Made by a program: the position numbers and the translations under genes
Assembly: GCA_002005505.1 (NCBI GenBank)
Contig: KV908435.1
Span: 278,057-290,556 of the forward strand
DNA from: Botryococcus braunii
Taxonomy: Eukaryota > Chlorophyta > Trebouxiophyceae
DNA length: 12,500 nucleotides
Reading direction: 5' to 3'
Shown: positions 1 to 12,500 of the stretch, in pieces
How positions within the stretch are numbered: position 1 is the stretch's first letter
How the letters are laid out: each line of letters begins with the position of its first letter
Notes under the pieces: generated by a model
Databases searched by the model: none
Told to the model about the DNA's origin: nothing
The model's input: the letters and a program-made list of their open reading frames with translations, nothing else

Positions 1-240
<240 letters not shown>

Positions 241-342
241 CACCAACAACATGTGTCACAAAGAAGGGAAACATAAGGAAAACCAAGAACAAGGGGGGGC
301 AGACAAATAATGCCAACGCCACCTAACACTTGCATTCCTCAG

Positions 343-532
343 GACGAGAATGTTGTCCGCCTGAGCAATCCTTAATCTCAGGAGTGCACAATGCAGCCAG
401 TGGCAGTGGCCCAATGCTCAAGGGTGAGCCGACCGGCCGCCGGGTGAGTCGGTCGGCCTTTACATCAGTCCATATTTCCTTCTAGAGAGACGAGAATGTT
501 TGTCCAGCCGTCTGAGCGATCCTCAATCTCAG
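343..532 (+). repeat. Diverged direct repeat (about 40 bp, two copies)
   Basis: Copy 1 (343-381) and copy 2 (489-532) both begin GACGAGAATG and end with an AATCTCAG block; copy 2 has small insertions. A short TTTACATCAGT block follows each copy (459-469 and 552-562), so the duplicated unit may be longer and partly eroded. The repeats lie in the presumed promoter or leader of the plus-strand gene. They may be a local tandem duplication or the remains of a mobile element; I cannot tell which. Confidence 0.7.
424..456 (+). repeat. GC-rich inverted repeat in presumed leader
   Basis: The arms GCCGACC (about 427-433) and GGTCGGC (about 450-456) are perfect 7-bp complements around a loop of about 16 bases. 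The element lies between the two copies of the diverged direct repeat and about 125 bases upstream of the candidate start codon. It could form a hairpin in DNA or leader RNA, or be a palindromic protein-binding site. It has no U tract, so it is not a bacterial-type terminator. Confidence 0.45.
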
Positions 533-581
533 AATCCTCCATCATACGCGTTTTACATCAGTTCTCTTCTTGGCTCTTCCA

Positions 582-7414
<6,833 letters not shown>

Positions 7415-7870
7415 TGGCAGAATCGCAGCGAGGTATCTGAGTTTCAAGGTCACATATTTCAGCAGAAACAATGCTTTGGCCCCAAGTTTGAATCTTGCTG
7501 CCAGCTTGTGTATAGCGATTGAATACTGCACTATTTCTTAATGATTGGTCTGTCTTTTATTGCAACCAATCATTGATTGTGAATGTCCATGTATTATGCT
7601 CCGCTACAGTTTGTACGAACCATTGTAATTCTATATGCACCCTAAGGTTGTTAGTATGTTTGTACAAAGTGTGTATGTGGGCCTGAATGTTACTTGTTGC
7701 TCAAAGGATGTTATGAAGGTTAAGTGTGGTCTCTGTGTTTTCTTGAAGTGATTCAGTGGTACTTACTGTGTGTGTACCTGTTCTTGAAGTGATTCAGTGG
7801 TGCCTATTGTGTGAAACACATTTCATTTCAACTGAGTAGCAGAAGGAAGTGTTCCTTCAAATCCTGGGAA
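7415..7870 (+). other. Presumed 3' UTR of the DUF789 gene
   Basis: T/G-rich, low-coding sequence after the TGA at 7412, with no AATAAA seen; near variants are too common to choose one. It contains the 41-bp direct repeat at 7740-7813. The cleavage site cannot be placed from sequence alone. Confidence 0.45.
7740..7813 (+). repeat. 41-bp imperfect tandem repeat (two copies)
   Basis: TTCTTGAAGTGATTCAGTGG occurs at 7740-7759 and again at 7781-7800, period 41. The following bases are also similar (TACTTACTGTGTGT against TGCCTATTGTGTGA). It is a two-copy tandem duplication in the probable 3' UTR. No function is known. Confidence 0.88.
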
Positions 7871-9600
7871 GATGGAGTCCAGCATGTGCCTTCAGTTGTT
7901 GATCTGTCAAAACATCAGAGGTTGTTCTCCTTCAACTGCCCATGATAGCCGCTGTCAGCTGCCTTATTCATGGAGTCCATGTAGGTTTGAGGTAGTTCAG
8001 GAAACTAGGCGGCGCGGGATCAGGACTCAACTTTGGCTCATAGATGGTTGTGACATTCCACACATCTTCAGACACTGCGAGAAATTCAGCACACTTTATT
8101 CAGCACATCTTCAGGACTGCAGTCTCACTGGAAGCATTGTCGGAGGAAAGTTTACACTGTCCTCCTTATGAAAGTGTGTTAACATGTCCTCGCTAGGCTG
8201 TTCATTGTTATATTTCTTGGGAAGACCTGAAGGAATGAGTGGCTGTAGGAGGAGGGATGGCTGGAGCCCCACTTGCAGTCGCAAACTATGAAGGATCCTG
8301 CAGCGTGTGAAAGTCACCTTTCCAGACTGGACAAGCTTAGAAAGCTTGGTCTTGAAACTCATGCAGCAACGCTGGCTTACTCTGGTGGAGTTCACCCTGT
8401 GGGCAAAGAAAAAAGCATCTTCCAATTCGCCGATCTGGGTGCAGAAAAAGGTGTGTTTGAGCACATCAGATGTATTTAAGTCTGGTGTATCTTCTGTTTG
8501 GGCACCGGCACGAAATGGCTATGAGTACTTCAATTTTGATGTAGTTTTGGATGCGGAAGCAGGTTTAGCGCTTGGCCTTGAGACAGGTTGGGCTCTTGAT
8601 TGTAGTAGTCGTCACATGTAGGGTGTTGGGGAGTAAGATCTCTTTTAGTGATATCCCCTTCGTACCACTGCCCCAAGGACGTTTTTGGAATCCTTGGCAG
8701 AGACAGCACGCGTATTGAATGCATGCGGCACAGTGGATGCATGTGGTTCAGGTCTGATGACCTGGGCATGAAACATACCAGTTATGAAACAGAAACTTGA
8801 TAGGGGTTTTGAGGGATGTGAGGCTTGGCAAGCTTGCCACATGAGGGGATCCAAATCAACTGAGCTCAAGGTGGTGACTTTACATACTTTGGGTGCAAGG
8901 ACAGTGTGTATGATCTGCTCCGTGAAGTGCTGTTTATTTTGGAACATTTCATTAGATTTCATTTTGGTCTGAACATGGTATGCTTTGTAAAGTTAACAAG
9001 CGGTGAATTCGAGTCGGGGTCCCTGCCACCTCCTCACCCCACCACCCCCTTGCCTGTGGGGCAATCCGGCTGCAAGACAAGATAATATTCGAAGCGTAAA
9101 TTTAGATTAAGTCGGTGCTAGAAGAGTCAGGGGATTGGCAACAAGGGCTGCCTAACCCATCCAGCTGCAGCCAGCCTTCATGCTAGGAATTTCAACTGCT
9201 TTGGAAATTGGATTGCTAGATATTAGATGCGGAGAGTAAGGGTACCATTGTGAGAGAAGAGAGAAAGACAAAGGGTTTCGACTGAGCATAGCTGGGATGC
9301 CAAAGTCCAAGCTGCACTTTTCGCCGCAGGCCTTTTTGGCCATTTGATCTGAGTTATCACTGGACTGCACTGTCCTCCTGAAACGTTCAATTCGCCGTTT
9401 TTTTTCCACCCCCCTTCCTCCAAATGGGGTGTATAAAATGTATATAAAATGTATAGAAACGCCTGCCAAGTCCAAGTCTGTCCCGAGTTTGTTTCACCTG
9501 GAGTGCGCCCTTTTAGTCTTCTTCGGTTTTAGGTCGTGGAACTTGAGAACAGTCACATATGTTCAACAGTGACCCTACAATTGTCCAGATACGTCTGCTG
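7871..9600. other. Intergenic stretch with no supportable gene
   Basis: Between the two convergent genes. Open frames of 60-117 codons exist on both strands (for example 8111-8464 minus and 8273-8621 plus), but they overlap each other, resemble no family I know and lack a consistent splice model. A TATAAAATGTAT direct repeat lies at 9432-9454. A CCACCACCCC-rich patch near 9030-9055 and a CCACCCCCCTTCC patch near 9405-9418 are low-complexity. No RNA gene or mobile-element terminus is visible. Confidence 0.6.
9432..9454 (+). repeat. Tandem TATA-like 11-bp repeat
   Basis: TATAAAATGTAT occurs twice with period 11, sharing one base. Each copy carries a TATAAAA core, but no gene on the plus strand follows within reach, so a promoter role is unsupported. 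Confidence 0.6.
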
Positions 9601-9614
9601 TCCCCTACGTCACG

Positions 9615-9681
<67 letters not shown>

Positions 9682-9731
9682 ATTGTGTCTGTGTCTTTCT
9701 GTCTGTCTGTCTTGTGTGTGTGCGCGTGCGT

Positions 9732-9768
<37 letters not shown>
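9615..9768. repeat. Interrupted GT microsatellite
   Basis: GT runs at about 9615-9662, 9664-9681 and 9738-9767, separated by GTCTGTCT-type and GCGCGTGCG sequence. The interruptions suggest an old, decaying microsatellite. It lies in the intergenic space between the convergent genes. ORFs through it are repeat artefacts. Confidence 0.97.
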
Positions 9769-9890
9769 GTGGGCCCGTCTTGTGCGGCAAGTTAAACGGA
9801 TTCAGTTTTACAACCATGCTCAGCTGCAATGCAGAGGAGGCGTGAACCGTTTGTTTGTTCAGTATCAAGAGTGAAGCTGTTTGTTGTTTT

Positions 9891-9907
9891 GGGGGGGGGG
9901 GGGGGGG
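9891..9907. repeat. Run of 17 G
   Basis: An uninterrupted homopolymer of G on the plus strand (C on the minus strand) between the convergent genes, preceded by GTTTGTTGTTTT. Its length is likely imprecise in an assembly. Confidence 0.9.
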
Positions 9908-10359
9908 ACTGCTAGGGTTTGTAAATGTCTGTAGCACATGCATACTAGAAAGTTAAGGCTACTACTTCGTAGTATACATGTGGTACAGATTGGTAAGTCA
10001 GCCTTAAGAGACAAAAACGCAAGGCTTATTGTAGGCTGGTAATGCACAAGACACATTTAGAAGTGCAGAAGAAACGCATTTCGATAAATAGAACCCTCGG
10101 TGGCCCGTCCATGAACATACTAAGCTGAAGTTTCGTCCTGTCAACTCAAACACCCTCAAGCATTTAACATGGTAGATGAAGCTTCAGTGTTGTCATTTAC
10201 ATTTGTTCCTGGTGATATTCCTTGGTTCAGTTTTTGAAACCCTAGTTGCGAGTCTGTCCTCGAAACAGGTAGTTTCCTGTTTCCCAGCACCCACCAATTA
10301 CTTATGCAATGGCCTCGTGCAGCCCAGGAAAGGTTTGGAGATGTTCATAACGTGTGTCT
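9908..10359 (-). other. Presumed 3' flank/UTR of the FSH hydrolase gene
   Basis: Sequence downstream (lower coordinates) of the hydrolase stop codon. No AATAAA is seen on the minus strand here (no TTTATT on the plus strand); the nearest variant is AAATGTAAATG near 10200. A 6-bp hairpin with a 3-base loop (TACTAC...GTAGTA) lies at 9960-9974. No gene is seen. Confidence 0.4.
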
Positions 10360-10626
10360 TCAACTGGAGATAGAGGCTTCACTTTTGTTGCCATCAAGAA
10401 AGTTCAAAATACTTTGTTTGCAGTCCCCTGAGCACGTTGGCATCATGTGGGCTCCAGAATGCAACAACACCACTGCTTGGTTTTGCAGGGCGTTTATCAA
10501 TTGATGGGACCGGGCAAGTGGTACAAACTGATCAGTTTCGCCCATGACTGCAAGTAAGGGAATGTTCAGAGGCCTCTCAGACAAAATCTTGGCAAATCTT
10601 GCGTCCATGGGAAAGAAGCCAGCTAC
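10360..10626 (-). CDS. FSH hydrolase, last exon with Asp and His of the triad
   Basis: The acceptor is CTGGTGTGCAG (minus strand, ends 10627), phase 0. Starts VAGFFPMDARFAKIL, then PLNIPLLAVMGETDQFVP with the catalytic Asp, then AVVLLHSGAHMMP with the catalytic His, and ends FLDGNKSEASISS and TGA. Length and motif spacing are normal for the family. The open frame continues upstream through the intron's T tract; the encoded poly-Phe there is an artefact, not protein. Confidence 0.92.
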   Translation of the reverse strand, partial: VAGFFPMDARFAKILSERPLNIPLLAVMGETDQFVPLARSHQLINALQNQAVVLLHSGAHMMPTCSGDCKQSILNFLDGNKSEASISS

Positions 10627-11741
10627 CTGCACACCAGAATGAAGGATTGGAAACAATTTAAAAAAAAAAAAAAAAAAAAAAAACCCGAACAGATGTTTGT
10701 TTACTAACAACAAGCACACACAATATAATTATTCATCACTCTAATAAAAAAGAACAAGGGCATGCTCATGTCGATCCTCTGCTGCAATTTTGTCCCAAGG
10801 AAGTGTGGGACAGTGCTCAAAAGTTCTTCAATGACAGGGTCCCAGTGGGACCTTCCCAATCAGACAAATTTGGATTTGCTACGTCTCAGGATACATGTCT
10901 GGTACTTGGCAAGAGGACAGCTGGTCTTTGCCCTCACCAGAATCGCAAATCTGGGCATAAGTGGAGAGTTGATTGCAGACAGATGAGCAAGGAGGAGCGC
11001 GGTAGCTGTGGCTCCCTGAGAGAAACCTGCTTGCAACCAGCACAATTCCTGCCTCACATTAGGTCAGAGGAAACAGTCAGGACAAAGGTCGGAACAAATA
11101 TATATTAGGTGACACATCTCCCCAAAATCATCCTGAAAAAAATGGATGACACATCTCCTCAAACAGCCGCCACTCTAATGGTAGCAGCACTCAAGGTTCT
11201 TGAAGAGGAGGGGAGGAGGGAGCTTGCCCAATAACCCATCTGGTTTGTGCTCAACCATTTGGCTCATCAGCACAGCAAGAGACTGCTCCCACCCGGTGTA
11301 ATGTGAAGACAACGAAGGTCGTCCTGCTGTGTCTGTATCCTGCACAGCATTTTTCAGACTAATGATGCTTCAATGCTTCAAATACAGTTTTCTGCGTTGG
11401 GGCTTGGTAAGCACCCTCATACCCAATCTTCCCTCAGTAGAGGCATTTACTCCACAAGAACATGCTTATAACAATACAACATATGAAGATACAGGAGTTC
11501 TTTCAAAAGAGGCTCATTCTATATCAATACCAATGCATCGGAGACAGTGTAGGTGATGTTCACAAGGACCGGAACATACTTCCCACTTCCACCAGGCTCT
11601 TGCGCTGGTACCGGGCTCAACATCATCGCCTTCCCCATTAGAAGGGCCGTCGAGTTCTACAAGATGTGGTGCATCAAGAAATACAAACTCTGCCCGAGAC
11701 TTCAAAGCTTTCCTCCATGACCCCATCTTACTTTTGAATAC
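10360..11741 (-). CDS. FSH/OVCA2-type serine hydrolase, 5' end missing
   Basis: Alpha/beta-hydrolase of the FSH1 family (serine hydrolase, OVCA2-like), presumably an intracellular esterase; the natural substrate of plant members is mostly unknown. Exons in the window on the minus strand: 11741-11580, 11339-11228, 11026-10938 and 10626-10360. Together they give 209 residues and a TGA stop, with matching phases (0, 1, 0). Visible motifs, numbered from the first residue in the window: VFKSKMGSWRKAL and FVFLDAPH (strand and loop), ARAWWKWE, YTGWEQSL, PDGLLG|FSQGA with nucleophile Ser94, GETDQFVP with Asp153, and HSGAHMMP with His181. All three catalytic residues are present, so an active enzyme is expected. 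The family's opening strand (LCLHGF-type oxyanion-loop motif) is absent from the window and should be in an exon beyond 12500. OVCA2 is the closer match over the plant two-domain variants because of the WW and HSGxH blocks. Confidence 0.88.
10627..10937 (-). other. Last intron of the FSH hydrolase gene (311 nt)
   Basis: GTGAGG donor at 10937 and GTGTGCAG acceptor ending at 10627 (minus strand), phase 0. Contains the T24 tract. Open frames on the plus strand across 10762-11108 are antisense shadows of this intron and the neighbouring exon. Confidence 0.85.
10660..10683. repeat. Run of 24 A (T24 on the hydrolase strand)
   Basis: On the minus strand this is an uninterrupted T24 inside the last intron of the hydrolase gene, ending 33 bases before the acceptor AG. 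It probably provides the polypyrimidine tract for that acceptor. Exact length is likely unstable or poorly assembled. Confidence 0.92.
10938..11026 (-). CDS. FSH hydrolase, nucleophile-elbow exon
   Basis: The acceptor is TTGCAAGCAG (minus strand, ends 11027) and the donor ATTCTG|GTGAGG (10937). It encodes FSQGATATALLLAHLSA then the strand RFAIL. GFSQG is the G-x-S-x-G nucleophile elbow. The helix after it (ATATALLLAH) matches the family's G-A-x-x-A-x-x-L pattern, and RFAIL precedes VAGFFP on the next exon, as in the I-S-G-F strand of FSH proteins. Confidence 0.92.
11027..11227 (-). other. GC-AG intron of the FSH hydrolase gene (201 nt)
   Basis: The donor reads G|GCAAGC and the acceptor AAGCAG. 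No GT donor fits the frame and the protein alignment, since the exon must end after PDGLLG with one base of the Gly codon. The intron contains a repeated short block (GACACATCTCC at about 11110 and 11148). Confidence 0.75.
11228..11339 (-). CDS. FSH hydrolase, second exon in window (too short for a long ORF)
   Basis: A 112-nt exon found by homology and phase. The acceptor is GCTGTGCAG on the minus strand (ends 11340). It encodes DTDTAGRPSLSSHYTGWEQ and then LAVLMSQMVEHKPDGLLG, matching the family's Y-x-G-W-E-x-S-L helix and G-P-F-D-G-(I/L)-L-G strand. It ends one base into the Gly codon at a GC donor (G|GCAAGC, 11227), and the next exon supplies GT to complete GGT in the G-F-S-Q-G motif. The neat fit to the family makes this exon firm despite its length. 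Confidence 0.88.
11580..11741 (-). CDS. FSH hydrolase, first exon in window
   Basis: The acceptor is GGTCTCAG (minus strand, ends 11742) and the donor GAA|GTATGT (11579). 54 codons, phase 0 at both ends. It encodes VFKSKMGSWRKALKSRAEF and the DAPHLVELDG loop, then an acidic/Gly-rich insert (SNGEGDDVEPG) and ARAWWKWE. It corresponds to the first helix after the oxyanion strand and the strand carrying FLDAPH of FSH proteins. No methionine start of the gene lies here; the ATG at 11726 is internal. Confidence 0.88.
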
Positions 11742-12500
11742 CTGAGACCCTGCCCCTCGGCTTCAGATATTTTCCGATCATCCAAAAAAGCTTACAAGAG
11801 GATTTAAAAGCCTGACGCACATCTTTATTTTGCCGGTAACCGTGGAGACAGAGTATACGGCATTTCTCAGGCATCGTCTGTTGAGGACGCATCCAGTCCC
11901 ACTTGGAACCGCACGCGCAGTTGAGACCGTGTTATTTCTTTCTTGTCAAATCATCACCGTATATTGAGCTATATCGCTGTTCAATCAAGACCTCTAACAC
12001 TCATATCAGGGCCAAACGATACGCAATAGCAGAGCCGTACACGCAGATCCACCGATATTACAACTTTCCCTGAACCTCAGGTAACCATCAGACATTCCAA
12101 AATTATTACAATGGAAAATTCATAGTGATTTCATCTTCAGTATTCCTTGATCCTGGCTCAGATCACTCAAAATGGCTGTACTAAGAAAATTTGCTGAGAT
12201 TAGCTTTGCAGTACTAGCTGTACGGCAGCACTGTTCGTATTTTGACGAACGCTGGCACGCTACTTGGTGTAGGGTCGTATCCAGAGATCTCTATCGCAGC
12301 CTGCTGAGGCCCTATTCTGCAGTTTGAAAGTCGTGAAAGTTGGGTTTCATAGCTAACGACCTTACAGTGCTGCACCCTGCTTTCACGAGCGGAACCACAC
12401 TCCTAACGTCGCCTTCTTCATTAAGCCTCATGCAGACATGGCAAATTACTATCACGAAGCACGGGCTCACGCACGATCAGTTAAGACTCTATCAGAGGAT
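11742..12500 (-). other. Probable intron of the FSH hydrolase gene, right edge
   Basis: I searched both strands for the missing LCLHGF-type first exon and found none. There is no other recognisable coding sequence, repeat or RNA gene. An A/T-rich splice-like pyrimidine region on the minus strand just above 11742 (GGGCAGGGTCTCAG) is consistent with the acceptor. The donor and first exon are expected to the right of the window. Confidence 0.55.

Noticed and set aside
8307..8621. Possible distant last exon of the DUF789 gene (YEYFNFDV-like stretch)
   Set aside because: Resembles the family's terminal aromatic cluster only superficially, and no acceptor matches the phase of the alternative donor at 7291.
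9559..9943. Cys-Val-rich and Thr-His-rich ORFs on both strands
   Set aside because: Produced by the GT microsatellite and the G17 run (poly-Pro on the minus strand); no coding evidence outside the repeat.
9960..9974. TACTAC-TTC-GTAGTA hairpin as a terminator or RNA gene
   Set aside because: A 6-bp stem is too short to support either; likely chance.
10660..10683. A24 as the tail of a retroposed element
   Set aside because: Sequence to its left on the plus strand is the hydrolase exon and its acceptor, not an element body, and no target-site duplication is seen.
10762..11108. Plus-strand ORFs opposite the hydrolase
   Set aside because: Antisense to a clearly conserved hydrolase exon and its introns; no similarity of their own.

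Overview
The window is nuclear DNA of an intron-rich eukaryote. Genes are split into short exons with GT-AG (once GC-AG) introns, and there are long CA, GA, CT and GT microsatellites and homopolymer runs. The larger gene ends in a DUF789 domain, a family I know mainly from land plants and their algal relatives, so I infer a plant or streptophyte (charophyte-type) alga. That assignment rests on the family and the genome style only.

Layout. Positions 1-240 are microsatellite. Positions 241-581 hold a diverged direct repeat and a small inverted repeat in the presumed promoter/leader. Positions 582-7414 (+) carry one gene that I model with ten exons. All nine junctions keep the reading frame, and the product would be about 1,099 residues: an N-terminal ubiquitin-like segment, an unrecognised middle region, a long Ser/Pro/Tyr/Trp-rich disordered stretch, and a C-terminal DUF789 domain. 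Positions 7415-10359 contain no gene I can support; they hold a 41-bp direct repeat, some orphan ORFs, GT microsatellites and a run of 17 G. Positions 11741-10360 (-) are the last four exons of an FSH/OVCA2-type serine hydrolase with its Ser-Asp-His triad visible; its first exon(s) lie beyond position 12500. Positions 11742-12500 are probably intron of that gene.

The two genes are convergent. Nothing in the sequence ties them into one pathway. The most notable points are the ubiquitin-like plus DUF789 architecture, an intron whose retention would stop translation at once and leave only the N-terminal module, a GC-AG intron in the hydrolase gene, and microsatellite or homopolymer tracts close to splice acceptors.
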